From: Gymnogyps californianus
Lineage: Eukaryota; Chordata; Aves; Accipitriformes; Cathartidae
Direction: 5' to 3'
Assembly: GCF_018139145.2 (NCBI RefSeq)
Contig: NC_059479.1
Location: forward strand, 1,054,001-1,118,000
DNA length: 64,000 bases
The notes under the pieces were generated by a model that was not told where the DNA came from, made no database searches, and saw only the letters and a program-made list of their open reading frames with translations. The position numbers and the translations under genes were made by a program. Of the stretch, positions 45,491 to 57,484 are shown one piece after another; position 1 is the stretch's first letter, and each line of letters opens with the position of its first letter.

Positions 45491-47518
45491 TGTGCCGCTG
45501 AGCGTGCCTCCGGAGCTCGCCGGGCTGTGCGGGGGGCCCCCCCGCCCCCAAAAACACGGGGGCTGGAGTGCGGGGGCCACACGGGTGGACGCGGGCACGG
45601 GGCAGGATGGGTGCCTGGCCGGCAAACACGGGGCAAAGGGAAATGAGCAGCCGGGAATAAGCAGATTTCAAGGCTCTGTGAAGTAGCAAAGCCTCCAGGA
45701 GACGTATGTGGGGGAACCGGGCTCCGGGTTGGAGCGGGGAGGGGGCCACGCCACCACGAAGGGCTGAGTTTGTCGTGCTGCTTTGGGCAGGAGGGGATCT
45801 TTTTCTTTTCCTTCCAGCAGTGTACGCCGAGGCACAGGAGCCCAGCAGGGAGGAGGATGTAAAATACCCCAGTAAAAATATTGGGGTGTTCTCTGCTCTC
45901 TGCACATGCCTGTGCTTCCCCGCGGCTCCTGGGGACTTGAACTTGGGGGACCTCCTCACACCCCCCCGCTGCCTCTCCATAGGAAGATCCCACTGCCAGG
46001 ACGGAGGCCAGGGCACGATCCCGCTGCGGCGGCGGGAAGGGGGGCACTCCTCCGGTGGGGTGCTGCAGTTTTCTTCCAGCTGGATCTGGTGCTTTGAAAA
46101 TTGTCGGGATTGCTTTTCCTTTTCCACCAAGCCAACATGTCAACACATGCCACCTTTTCACAAAACACCTACCATTGCTGCAACATCCTCCCAAACATCG
46201 GCTGTGGGATGGATCTACCAGCTTTCACCAGGGCTGGGGTTGGCTTCCATTCAGCAATGTCCCACTCCATTGCAAGCGAGCAGATGACATTTTACTGGGC
46301 TTCCAAAGAACTGGAACATATTGGAAACTTCAGGATTCAAGATGTTCTGCTCTTGTCGTGAACAGCTCACGCTGCTATATTGGTGAGATGATGTACCAGT
46401 CTCTTGGCATTTCTCCGTGCTGTGACATCATGGTGGGACATAACTCATCGAGCTGTGCCTCCACGTGCAACCTGAGCTGCGCGTCCCACCCGCTCCGCTG
46501 CGACTTGGGACAGCTTCGTCCTTGGGGTGAGGATGTTTCTCACTGGCAGGAACAGCAAACAGACCAGCAGCGCGTGGGGGATTTTGGATGGGAAGTAGAG
46601 GTCCAGCACAGCCTCCGCTTGCCCAGAGTTGATGTGCCGCCTCGGGAACAGTACGAGGAGCCACCGGGATGTGCAGCAGCAGGAGATCCAAAGGACAGTC
46701 AGAACTGTGCACGTGTAATGTCTTGAGATACTTCGCAGGTTTTGCTTTGTTTCTTAAAGCGCTAGGTCCTGGGCAAAGCAGGGGCCTGAAATGAAGGCTT
46801 TCGTTTAAAAACATCCTTGTGGCCACAGGGAAAGAAAACTTGAGAAATAGGAGCAAAGTTCAGCCAAAACGCCCTGAAAGGCAAGGGAAGAAACCCCAGC
46901 ATCCTTGCTCCATCTCATGAGTTGCAAGTTAAGATTTCTTTCAAATTGTTTTTAGGTTAGCCTTGACTTCTAAACTCTTGCATTGTCATTGTGATGTTAT
47001 TAAATAAAATCATTTAACCCAAACCAGGGCCTCCCTGCTTCCTCAGGAGTGTTATTGCAGGCTGGGCCAGCCACTGGATTTCCTCCTTCTGAGGTCACCT
47101 GTGCTGGAAATGGGACCCCCAAGTGAGTCAGATGTTTCTCAGCAAACTTCAGGGCTGCTAAGTTTGTGAGCTTCTCAATTAATAAGCCTGCAGCATTTTT
47201 TCCTTCTTCCGGAGTAGGCACGGTGTTCGGATGCGGTCCTCAGAGCCGCCCCCGGACATTGCCCGGTGCTTGGGAGGCACAGTCACGTTACACCCTGATG
47301 TCAGTGCTGCAATCTGGGCTGGTGTTTATTTATTCAATTATCTTCATTAAATTCCAGTTAGTCATACAGGTGTCCTGTCCAAGAGGAAGGTCAGGGAGAG
47401 GAAAGGAAATGGAAGAGAAACAAAAGAGAGCCTGTGAGATACGCAGATGCATCCTTTGCCGAGCCCAGGGATGCAAACACGCTTCTCCTGGTTACACACA
47501 GGCTTGGAGAATGCAGTT
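45491..47518. other. GC-rich unique sequence, no gene recognised
   Basis: Opposing long frames (45466-46194 and 45474-46130 on minus, 45706-46287 and 46055-46726 on plus) cover the same DNA. None resembles a known protein. AT-richer unique DNA lies at 46920-47040 and 47310-47370. Confidence 0.5.
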
Positions 47519-47540
47519 TGTGTGTGTGTGTGTGTGTGTG
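47519..47540. repeat. (TG)11 microsatellite
   Basis: Eleven perfect TG units followed by TATA and further GTGCGTGTG steps. Confidence 0.97.
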
Positions 47541-48150
47541 TATAAGTGTGCGTGTGTTCTGTCAAGACCATGACCAGCACTGGAAAAGGACAGTGACGGG
47601 AGCCTGCTGGCCCCTTTGGGGCTGGAGCACATGGCTGACATCCCTGCACACCCAGGACGTCGTCCCTCTCGCCCCTCGGCTCCTCTCGGCATCCCCCGGC
47701 ACAGGGGCCGGGGCTCGGCGCCGGCTCATCCCGGCTGAGCCCCAGCATAGCGGCACACGCTGAGCGGCTGCCCAGCTTGCCAAGAACGGGATCTCTCAAT
47801 AACCAAATCCGACTGGCACAGCCCTGCCAACCCGCGGCTCCCCGTCGTGTTGCTTAATGCTGCGAAGAGCTCCTGATGCCACTGAAGACAAAATGCGGCC
47901 ATTGTCTTGTCTTTATTAGGGACTTGAGATGAAATGTTACAGCCTTGCTGGTTGCAAGAGGATACCCCTCCCGAGACTGGCATGCAAAAGCTGCTGGAAG
48001 CAGGCAGCCTACCAGCCTCAGCTGCTGGATGCATTTACAGGCTGAAATAGGTATTTGCTCAGTTAAAGGGAACGGCACCTTCCCACGCCGCTCTGGAGGC
48101 AGCGGGGCAGGCAGAGGTGCTGTGCTGGGCCGTGGGGAGGGAGGGAAAAA
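47541..48150. other. Unique sequence, no gene recognised
   Basis: GC-rich to 47860, then mixed. Nothing else seen. Confidence 0.5.
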
Positions 48151-48193
48151 GGAAGGAAGGAAGGAAGGAAGGAAGGAAGGAAGGAAGGAAGGA

Positions 48194-48224
<31 letters not shown>
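48151..48224. repeat. Compound microsatellite (GGAA)11.5-(CAGG)7
   Basis: GGAA units run from 48151 to 48196 and switch to CAGG units from 48197 to 48224 without loss of phase. The frames here (Lys-Glu-Gly-Arg or Leu-Pro-Ser-Phe repeats) are artefacts. Confidence 0.97.
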
Positions 48225-51200
48225 CTGGATTTCTTTGCCCTCCTTTGCCCTCACGTTGGATGGGGTGCATGCCCCAGGAGGTGTGAACGGGGCTGGAGGG
48301 TATAGAGAAGAGGTGGTGCCCAGGGTCTAGAAATACAGGGAGGACCCATCTGGGGACACCACGGAGGGCTCACAGTGATGGACACGGCCTGTCCATGGTA
48401 CCGTGATCTTGGTATTTCCAAGCACTTGGGAATGTTAGCACTGATGCTAACTAGAGCCTGGGACCTCCTCATCTCTACCCAGAGGCAAGTTTCTCGGGAA
48501 ACCAGGGAACAGGGGAAAATCCTCCCACCTCCCAGCTGCCTGCATGGCTCATGGCTACAGAGCTGCCTTCCTCCCCCTCTCTCACACCTCCCTCCATTTC
48601 TGCAAGTCCCTGGGAGATGTTAGATCATTTTTCCAGCTCCTCCAGGTGTCCATAAAACTAGCTGCAGATTCCTCTGTGGAGCAGGGAGCGGTGGTGAGGA
48701 GGAAACCCGAAGCCACAGCAGTGCCCCCTCCCCACGGCTTTTCCTGGGGAAGGGGAGAAGCTCGGCAGAGGGCAGGGGCACCCAGCACTGTGCCAGGGGC
48801 TCTCTCGAGCAGAAGACCCTCCGGATGGGCAACAGGCTCCCACCTTCATCCCATGAACACCATGAACACGTCCAGTGTGCCCCGGTTCGGCTCTTGCTCC
48901 CATTTCACTGGGAGCCACCCCTCTTTGAGGAGGGTGGGGAGAAGCGAGGATGGGGAAACCTTCAGCTTACAGCAGGAAGGTGCAGTGCTGCCCGAGACCA
49001 CCGGAGCCCTGAGGTATAACTGCCAGGCACCCTCGCAAAGCCCCTGCCCTGGCAGGACATCACCCCAGGGAGGATGCCAGCAGTCTGGCCATGCTGGCTC
49101 CGTGCAACGTGGAGCGTGAAGCCACCCGGGCTGGCCCGCAGCAGGGAGGCGAGAGCAAACAGCTCCGTCGGGCGCAGGGAGAGGGATGGTTTGAGGATGA
49201 GGTGGCGGTGAGCAGCAGGTCTGCCGTGGATCTTCATCATGTCTGGAAAGTCAAAAAGCTGCCCGCTGGGGGAGAGGGATGGGGCTGGGGTAGGTGGAGA
49301 CGATGGGGTAGGGTAGGAAGGGGGTGCAGAAGAGAGAGGCAATTTCTTCTTTTCTTCTGTTTCCTTTTTTTGCAGGCAGAAATGATCTCATGTTTTGTCT
49401 AATCTAAATTCTGTCAAGCAAGCAGGGAGAAGAAAAAAAGAGAGACGGAAAGCGAGCAAGGGAAGGCTACACAGTTAATAAAAATCTGCTAGACACATGT
49501 TCCCTGAGCTCAGAGAGCAGGAGGGGGGAGCCAAGCCGTACGGAGCCTTAGGAAAAGGCGTGCTGGGGTCTCTGAACCCCCTGTGCGAGTTTCATCCTCT
49601 TCCTCACCTGACAGGGAGCATTGCATTCAGGGCCAGGGTGCAACCGTCCTTGGGCTGTGGGACCTCCTCGTCACAAGCCGGCTGTGGTCACTGGTGGATG
49701 CCAATGAGCCTGGGTTAGCGGCCAGACCAAGACCCCCATGTCCCTTTACCTGTGTCTCTGATTCCTCCCAAGGTTATTAGGAAGGAAGGAATGCTAAACG
49801 CGCCAACGGCTTTCCCTCCTTCGTGTGGCACGTTTGCTTCTCCCATCTCACTCGCTAAATCATACGGAGCGGGACAGATGCTCCCTTGGCCATGCGTGTG
49901 GAGGGAGGCTGAGGGGAGGCTGAGAAAAGCCTTTTCTTTCCATTCTCATCCTCCAAAAAGGTTTTGTCACCTGATACATTTCATTGGCTTTTATTCTTCT
50001 TCCCACAGCATCCACATGTGGAGGAGAGCAGGGCTGTGTGAAGCACGGCCAGGAGGACCAGCCTGCCGCTTGGTGCACGTTTGGAGCCAGCAGAAACCAG
50101 TCAAAAGAAGCAGTGGTGGCTTTTGTTTAAAACGTGGCTTTTCTCAGCCAGATCTATTCATCGCTTGGCTACAAAAACATTTGTGCCAGCAAAAGGCGGG
50201 AGGTGTTATGGGGGTAGAAGGGGGAGGCTGGAGAGCTGGAGAGGAGTCCCTGCCGGTGTCCCTGCCTGCACAGCGCATCATCCCTGCTGAAGTCTGCTTT
50301 AGCTGCCGCTCTTCGACTGCAGCATGTTGTTTTCTGGTTTGTCTATGTTGCCTCATCGACAGAGTTCAGATGGGTCCATTGTGCCCCGAAGAAGGCAGCA
50401 AAATCACCAGCAGGACAGCCTCAAAAGTGGCTTCTCCATTGATGCCTACAGGCGATCTCTGGGTGATAACTGCTGCGAGGTTTGCTGGTACCCAGCTGTT
50501 GCTCCCAGCATCGCCCTGATCCACAGGTAATTTTAACAAATGAATCACTGCGGTAGGTGAGCAGGTGAGATGTGGGTTTGGCGTTGTGCTCCGAAGAAGC
50601 CTTTTTTCACCTCGTCAGAGCAGGGGCTGCTGTGAAGGCGAGCAGCAGCATGGCTCTGCTCGGCACCTCCTGCAGGTGCTCACCCCAGAGGTGGCCAGGG
50701 ATGCTCAGTGTCACCCGGCGAGTGCCCTCCATCCTCCTCCCAGTGACAGGGTCCCACGAGGTCCTTGCGAGGGGATGGTGTGTGAAGCTGGCCCACAGAG
50801 AGCGGTTCGGTCGCAGGCAGCACGGGGGGAGAAGCGATGGAGAGCAAGGAGGGCGATGGGAGAGTTTTGATCGAGGTCGGCAAATGAGGATCCTGAAATA
50901 CATTCCCAGGCCACAGAAACCACACTGGAAAATTCGCTTCGAATTGCGTGCTGTCAGGGATGGAGATAGGGCTTGGAAGAGCAAGGCTGAGCAGCGCAAG
51001 CCCAGACGGGGCCTCTTGGTGTCGATTAACAAAACAAACAAAACAAACAAATAGCGTTGCCCATAATGAGCTCCGGCTTTGAGCGGGGAGGAGGGGTGAT
51101 TAAAACAGGATGCCACCGCTGCCATGTGCTGTCGGGTTTGGGGCGAGGGCCCCGTGCCCAGCAGTCAGGCAGTGCCCACGGCCCCTTCCCAGATCCCCGG

Positions 51201-53025
51201 GGCAGATTCCTCTGAGCTCTGCAGCACGGTTTGCGGGCGCCAGGGGATGCCGCTGGCATCTTCCCACGTGTCCCCAGATGTTTTGGTCTCTCGCATTCCC
51301 ATTGTTTTACCGCAGGGCAAAACGTTCAAATCCAGCCTGTGTCCCTCTGGGATGGATCTTGTAAGAGCAGATTTCAAGAGGGGGCAAAGGATTGTCTCCG
51401 GTGCCGGCAGCGGGGTCCTCGGTGGCTCTGCCTGGGGCGGCTGCCCCAGGTCTGGCAGCAGGAGCAGACCCCAGGGATGGGCTCCGTGCCACTCCGGGTG
51501 CGGAGGGCAGCCCCACTCCCAACCCCTACCCTTCCACCACAGATCGACACAGAAATCACACCATTACTAGACTGCTTGTAATAAAATCCCATTGCTTGTA
51601 AAAACTCTTTCAAGTGAGACCCCAGATGGCATTTTTTCCCTGTTCAGCCTGCCCGCAGCACAGTGATGGAGCGAGACCTGCTGTAATCGAGCTGTGGCTC
51701 TGGCTCCGGGGGCTCCAAGGACAGGGCTCCGTGGCCTTTCCCCACTCCCCCTTCACCTCCCTCCATGCCTCTGGGGTCCATCGAAGCTCCCCATCAACTG
51801 GTGGTGCTGGGAGAGCCACCACCCCCGGCTGGGACCCTCTGCTCCTGCCTGCCGGAGAGCAGGGGGGTGAGCACAAAACATGCCGTTTGCCTGGCCCTCA
51901 GCACCTCCCAAGCTGCGGTGAAGTCCTCAGCGATTTCTCATCTCCAACAAGGCTTTCATGTGGTTTGTGTGCGCCCGAGACCCAAACGTGTGAAACTAGA
52001 GGCACAAAAGCACAGGAGAGAGATGGATGCTAGTGCAAAGATTCATCCCATTTTCCATCATGTATTTATTTACAGCACCCCGGGTGTATCTCTGGAGCCC
52101 ACTCATGCTCTGAAGGTCCCGGCTTTCCTGCCATTGTCCTGAAACACAAAGTGGTTTCAGGGCCCCGGTGTGTCAGGGCAGTAATGAAACCCGTCTGGGA
52201 GCCGATTGCTTCTTTATCTCCCCAGCTCTGTGTTCCTGAGGACCACGTTTTTTAATTTGTGTTGGATAAACAATATGGGATTGTGTACGCAAAGAAGCTC
52301 TAATTATCCCCTCGGGTTGTGTTTCCTTAAAGGAAATGAACTGGGCACGGCATTCCCGCTGGAGAGGCGCACCAGTGCAATAGCTTCCAGATTTCTCCCC
52401 GTGCCACGACAATCCGGCAGCTCCGGTGGCCCCAGAAAGAGGAGAGAGGTGCAGCGTGCTCGCTCTCGGGGGCTGGCTTCAAAGCACGCAGGGGTCCCTC
52501 CTGCCTGAAACGTAGATGCTTCCAGCACGGTGGGTCCGGGAAGGAGACCCGAGCCTCACGCAGCAACGGGGTCGCTCTGGGTGGTGAGGGCTGCCCATCC
52601 CACCAGCCTGGGGCACACGAGAGCCCCGGCGGGGTCCCTTGTGCTGTGCAGCTTTGCCCCCCGGCCCCCAGCCCTTCAGCCTCCCTTTCTCCCCCGGCCC
52701 ATTTCTGCTCCCCACCCAGCTCTGCCCCGTGTCCTTCGCTCCTGGCCGGGTGCTTTAGCATCGCTGCTCGCAGGCGCAGCGCGCGGGGCTCTCTTCGCCC
52801 ATCGCATCTGCACGGCCGTCTCCCCCCGCCGCGGCCACCCTACCCGCAGTGTCCTGTTTTAGGCAGGATCATGGGCAACCGGCTGCAACCAGCAGGATTT
52901 TCTCCCGGAGCCCTTTCCCCACCCTGGGCGGGAGGTGCTGTGACAGCAGATCCATTTGCCTCATTAAACAGGAAAGCGCAGCAAGTGGATGCAGACTGGA
53001 AACCAACCTCTCACCAGGGCAATCT
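48225..53025. other. GC-rich unique sequence, no gene recognised
   Basis: A 4.8-kb stretch with many overlapping frames. The longest (49752-50519, +, 255 codons) has no recognised domain, and opposing minus-strand frames cover parts of it. A short (AAAC)n lies at 51027-51050. No interspersed repeat is recognised. Confidence 0.5.
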
Positions 53026-53029
53026 GCTA

Positions 53030-53290
53030 AGGGTAGTCTTGACTCAGATCTTTAATCCTTCCTACCAGGAGCTTAAGCTGCATGATCTCACCCTGCTGCC
53101 CAGGGAAATATTCCCTGCAGAAAGTGCTTGGAGGCCGCCAGGGAAATTATCTGCCAGAGATTACTTAGCGTTTGCATGGGCCCAGACCGGGTTTGGAGCC
53201 ATTCTTAGATAAGCTATTACTTACAAGAATTGCCTGGTTATTCACTGAAGCTGCGAGCTGCTGTAGAAATGCCACCTCATGCCTTCCCAG
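53030..53290. promoter_or_regulatory. Possible conserved non-coding island
   Basis: Unique, less GC-rich than its flanks. It contains CAGATCTTTAATCC, GGGAAATATTCCCTGC (a near-palindrome), GATTACTTAGCG, TTTGCATGGGCCC and GATAAGCTATTACTTAC. Candidate status rests on composition and motifs. Confidence 0.22.
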
Positions 53291-53350
53291 GGGGCAGGCA
53301 GAGCCCAGGTCTCTGGACAGCTCGCCGAAGTCGCAGATGCTCCTAGATAA

Positions 53351-53380
53351 CACCCCCCACCCCCCCCACCCCCCCTCCCC
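53351..53380 (-). repeat. C-rich run, G-quadruplex prone on the minus strand
   Basis: C-runs of 6, 8, 7 and 4 separated by single bases (53353-53358, 53360-53367, 53369-53375, 53377-53380). This satisfies the G3+ N1-7 pattern on the minus strand. Confidence 0.85.
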
Positions 53381-53454
53381 GTAGGCATGATCATCTGCCC
53401 ATGCGAGAGAGATGAACCGTGAATCTTCTGTATTTGTCCCTGCTCCACAACACT

Positions 53455-53560
53455 CACCGATCTTTATTTACACTGCTGACAATTGCTTGGGGCTATTTTT
53501 AGGCTTTATTGCTGATTGTATCTTTAATGTTATGGGCAGTTAACTTGGCAGCAGGGGAGT
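53455..53560. promoter_or_regulatory. Short AT-rich island
   Basis: GATCTTTATTTACACTG, GACAATTGCTTGG, GGCTTTATTGCTGATTG and CTTTAATGTTATGG lie within 100 bp of otherwise GC-rich DNA. Unique sequence. Function is inferred. Confidence 0.23.
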
Positions 53561-53980
53561 TAATGCGGGAGGCTTTCACCTCTCGGGAGACCTGACATCA
53601 AACCCTGTTTACGGCAAGTGAAAACGAGCATGGTGGATCCTCCTCTTAGTCCATTGACCTCCACGGATCATCACGTAATTGGAGCTGATGGGCAGCCCGG
53701 GGCAGGGATGGCACCGGTGCCCGGGGAGGACCACAGAGACCTCCCAAGGAGGACGGCTCCTCCGAGACGGCTCTGAGATGGGCGGCTGCTCCGGAGGGGC
53801 CAGCCCCGAGCCCCCCGAGCCCAGTGCCCCTTCCCAAGGGTTTGCTTTTATCTTTCCTGCACCGGGAGGGTGAGCTGCTCTATTGAAGGCAACAAAGCCA
53901 GGCAGGGCGAGAGCTGGGCTTCTGCGAGGGGCTGCTTGCGAAATGGCCCAGGGGGTCCTGGACTTGGGATGAACCGAAGT
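53561..53980. other. GC-rich unique spacer
   Basis: No gene or repeat recognised. Confidence 0.5.
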
Positions 53981-54192
53981 GGGGGGGGGGGGGGGGCGGC
54001 GACCCAGAGTTTTGGGGTTTTGGGCAGGAGCTGCAGGGGCCAGGGGGAAGGATTGATTGCCTGGCAGCGTTTCCAGATTCCTCCGAGGTGTGAGGAAGAC
54101 GAAGGGGGACACGCGCGGATCCAGAGCATGTGAGTGTGGATGTGAAGTGGGGCGACTGCCGGCCCCTCGCTGCCCGCCCCCCCCCCCCCCCC
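53981..54192. repeat. G16 ... C16 inverted repeat (19-bp perfect arms)
   Basis: A 16-G run (53981-53996) followed by CGG is the exact reverse complement of CCG plus a 16-C run (54174-54192). The two are 174 bases apart and could pair as a 19-bp hairpin stem. Long G or C runs are error-prone in sequencing, so the equal lengths need checking. Confidence 0.8.
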
Positions 54193-55104
54193 AGCCTCGG
54201 GCAGCAGCGCCAGCCCCCCCCGCGCCCCTGCGCCCTCATTAGCAAACTGCAGCGAGAGGCCACACGGTTGTACAAGTGTAACATAAACCGTCCATTCCCC
54301 GTGCTTACTCGCTGGGAACCGGCTTTACCGAAGGATTTAAATTCAATTTGTTTTATTGAAGTTTCTTTTTTTTCCCCCGACCAATGCATCAAACTATCAT
54401 TTTACTGAGATCAGCTGCTCCCAGCCTCCTCTTATGCCCTCCCTCTCTGCTCCCCCCCCCGGCTCTCCTTCACCCCCCACATCCCACTGTCTGGATGAGC
54501 CCTCTAATTCTTTCTCCTCTTTCAAGCCCACCAACGCTTCCTGCGGTATTAGCCGTAGAAATGCCATGAATTTCCTTTGTGTTCCTGGTTGAAAAAGGCA
54601 GGGGGGGGCGGAGGAGGAGAAAAAGCACAGCGCGTGGCAGTGCTAGGGCTGACAATAATCTCTGCGGTTTTTCTCCCAGCCCCAAGTTTATCCCTGTGCA
54701 ATTCAGCGTAGGAAAGCTAATAACGATGTGTCAGGAAGACCTGATGTATATTTGCAGAGTTGAATGGCTGGGCCAGCAATGCCTCCTGCGCTCCCACCCA
54801 GGGCTTATTTGTGTCTGAAGACCCCAGCCTTTTCATGCTGTTTTAATATTAGTGATTTATAGGGGCGGTCTCTTTTATTTTTTAGCCTTCTTTCATTCTC
54901 TCTCCTGCCCACCCCCTCCAAAAAAAAAAAAAAAAAGACGATCCCTGCCTTGATTGCACCTCTGCAGCTTTGTCCTGCTGGAGTCTGCAGGGGTGCAGGG
55001 AGCTGCCAGCTCGTTCCCCCAGCCCTGCCGCAGAGGGACAGAGCCGAGCACCGGTCAGCAAGCCCCCGCAGTCTGGCGTAGCAGCACTGGGGCATCTCAC
55101 CCAG
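54193..55104. other. Unique sequence with homopolymer runs
   Basis: A C10 run lies near 54453, a G7 run near 54602 and a 17-A run at 54920-54936. Moderately AT-rich at 54260-54430. No gene recognised. Confidence 0.5.
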
Positions 55105-55345
55105 CCGAATGAGCGCTGGGGCTCGTCTGATTTACAGCTTGATTAATGAAACAGCGGTGACATCAAATAACCGGGCATTACCCACAGCAAGCCAGCCAGC
55201 GCGTTATCAGCTGGTCCCTTCCCTCTGCCTTCGCTGTATCTTGCATTCCTGTGCATGGGTGGGCTCTCAATTAGACCATGACCCTGCCCAGATTTATGCC
55301 CCTGTTTATCTGTCAGCATTGGAAACCATCTGCGGGGAGGATGCC
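55105..55345. promoter_or_regulatory. Possible conserved non-coding island
   Basis: Contains GATTTACAGCTTGATTAATG, TGACATCAAATAACC, GCGTTATCAGC, CTCAATTAGACC and CCTGTTTATCTGTCAGC. These are clustered homeodomain- and GATA-like cores in unique sequence. Function is inferred. Confidence 0.25.
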
Positions 55346-57120
55346 TTTGAAGCAGCAGGAAGGTCGCTGCAGGAGGACGGACACTCTCACTCGCCCTCTC
55401 TCACCCGCAGTTCCCCGTGCGAGAGGGGGACAGCCTGAGGATGCGGCACGAACGCCGTGCTGGCAGCGCAGCATGCCCAGGCGTGGGGACATCGCTGGCC
55501 TGTGGTGCACTTGGAGGTGGAAAGACCTGCGAGGGGTGGTCCCTCCCCGAGAGGTGCTGGATCAGCCTCCTACTGCAGAAGGGATGGAAGCTGCTACGTC
55601 CTTTCCAGAGGGAACGAGATCTCCAGAGACAGGAACTGTCTAGAGAAGATAACCCAAGAGCTTACCTTGTCCCAGACCTCGCTTCCCACAGTGGCCAATG
55701 CACCGTGGCAACTATTCGGAGCCTCGGACAGGACGGGACTTTCCTCCAGCAGCTGCTCCTGCCGGGAAGGGGAGGGTGCTGGGGGCTGCATGCTCCACGG
55801 GACTTTGCACTTGATGCCAGCAGCTCCTAAACGGATCACTGGAGCTTCAGTGGGAACCACAGTCTGGCTTGTGAGGTTTCCAGACCAGTTCCTAGTTTCT
55901 AATATTTTAAAGCATTTGTCCGCAACGCTTACTTATTTGGGTTCCTTAAATCTGGGGAGGGAATCGCCTCGGGCTCACAAGAGTTCCCAGAGATCCTGGT
56001 TAGCATCAGACAAGGGTAATGAAAAATACAAACCTATTATAGCAGAAAAAAATAAAAAAAGGATTAAATTCTTGCTTACGCTACCTGTGACCTCAGAGTC
56101 ACAAATAAAGGGAAGGCAGTAATGAAATGCAGTTCTGCTTCACACCAAGCTGCTTCAGTATTTTGGCTACCTTGCTATACCAGCAGCAACACAGGCCTTA
56201 CACCTCACAGATGGTTTGTTCTGGGGAGATTCCCAAGTTACATCTTCCCTCTCTGCCTTTTCATACAAAATGGGACCATCTGTCTCTTCCTCGCTCCTGT
56301 TTTTTCTCTCTGCACAAGTCACGCTGCCGTTCAGCGCAAATGCAGGGTCCTTCTTCCCCTTAGTCTTCCTCGGAGAGCACAAGTGGGCTCTGGTCTTCCC
56401 CAGCTCCTTCTGGCCACGGTGACCTCTGGGCTGCTCCCCCATGTTTGCAGCGGTTGCAGTATTTTCTAAATCATCAATCATGAGAAATAATCTCAACATA
56501 AACTGTATTAAATCAGCAGGGTTTTTTTCTGTTTGGTCTCTATAGAGACCTCATATGACATACAAACCATGCAGATGATAATTTGTTTCTTGGTTTGGGG
56601 GTTTGCCATTACACCCACTGTTTGCAACGTAACTTCTTTTCCCATTTATTTGTACCACGGCTGCTGCGAGACATGTTCCTGGGCGCTGACGTGCGCAGCT
56701 CCTTTTGAGACAGTTGAGTGCTAAGGGTTATGCTTGCATTCACGTACAGAATTGCAAACTATCCATAGCCTGGCTTGTGTGTGTGTGCATCGATGTGCAT
56801 TTACGCCTGAGAAGGCTCAGAGGTGTGCCCCCGTTTTATCACACACGCACCCCTACGTGGGATCACAGAGCATGGGATGCACGCACCCTACACGGGATGC
56901 CTGATGGAGCTGCAAGGTGAGCAAATATGAAAAACTACCCCTGCTCTGTGGCTGCAGGTTTTTGTGGGGAGGGACTGAAGGCGAGATGGCACGAGTGACC
57001 AGGACGAGGGGAGCAGGATTGCCCTACATCAGGCAGCCAGCCCATCTCTCCACGGCAGCACCTTGCACAGCAGTGGCTTTTCTTTCCCTGCTCTTCCCCA
57101 GTACCAGCCGTGCCCTGGCA
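55346..57120. other. Unique sequence, no gene recognised
   Basis: The plus-strand frame 55457-56122 (221 codons) has no known domain and overlaps others. AT-rich patches lie at 56030-56110 and 56460-56660. Confidence 0.5.
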
Positions 57121-57124
57121 AGGC

Positions 57125-57345
57125 GATAACGTGTTTATTTCCTAAGGGGGAGAACAAATAACTTCCTGAGTTCTGGGCTCTTCTGTGGTTTATTATCCTG
57201 CTCCCTAGCACCCGCCACTTGCAGTGGAGAGTCCCTGCATTGTAACTGCAGAAACAATTATGTTTTCATTACGAAAGCAAATTAAGGCGCTTGCTTAATC
57301 GAGTTTATTAAATACCAATGAAATCCCTGGGTAAATGAATGGCAA
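57125..57345. promoter_or_regulatory. AT-rich island, possible conserved non-coding element
   Basis: AACGTGTTTATTTCC, GGTTTATTATCC, GAAACAATTATG, GCAAATTAAGGCGCTTGC, CTTAATCGAG and TTTATTAAATACC lie in one 220-bp stretch flanked by GC-rich DNA. Unique sequence. Function is inferred. Confidence 0.28.
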
Positions 57346-57460
57346 AGAGGCTTTCTGTGCTCAAGTCAGGAAGGAAAGAGAGAAGTGTAATCAAGGCGAT
57401 GGGCTCGCAGGCACACGTGGCTGGGGTGGGCAGGGAGCTCGGCGGGCATCAGCCCAGTCT

Positions 57461-57484
57461 CTGCCCCTGCCCCTGCCCCTGCCC
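57461..57484. repeat. (CTGCCC)4 hexamer repeat
   Basis: Four perfect CTGCCC units. Confidence 0.97.

Noticed and set aside
45466..46194. 242-codon open frame on the minus strand
   Set aside because: It shares its DNA with a 218-codon frame in another register and two plus-strand frames. Proline-rich, with no family match.
46055..46726. 223-codon open frame on the plus strand with many Cys and His
   Set aside because: The cysteines show no regular zinc-finger or secreted-protein spacing, and no family was recognised.
47854..48270. Leu-Pro-Ser-Phe repeat frame on the minus strand
   Set aside because: Translation of the (GGAA)n-(CAGG)n microsatellite.
49752..50519. 255-codon open frame on the plus strand
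   Set aside because: No known family, not a single-domain composition, and overlapped by other frames. Frames this long are expected by chance in 64 kb of GC-rich DNA.
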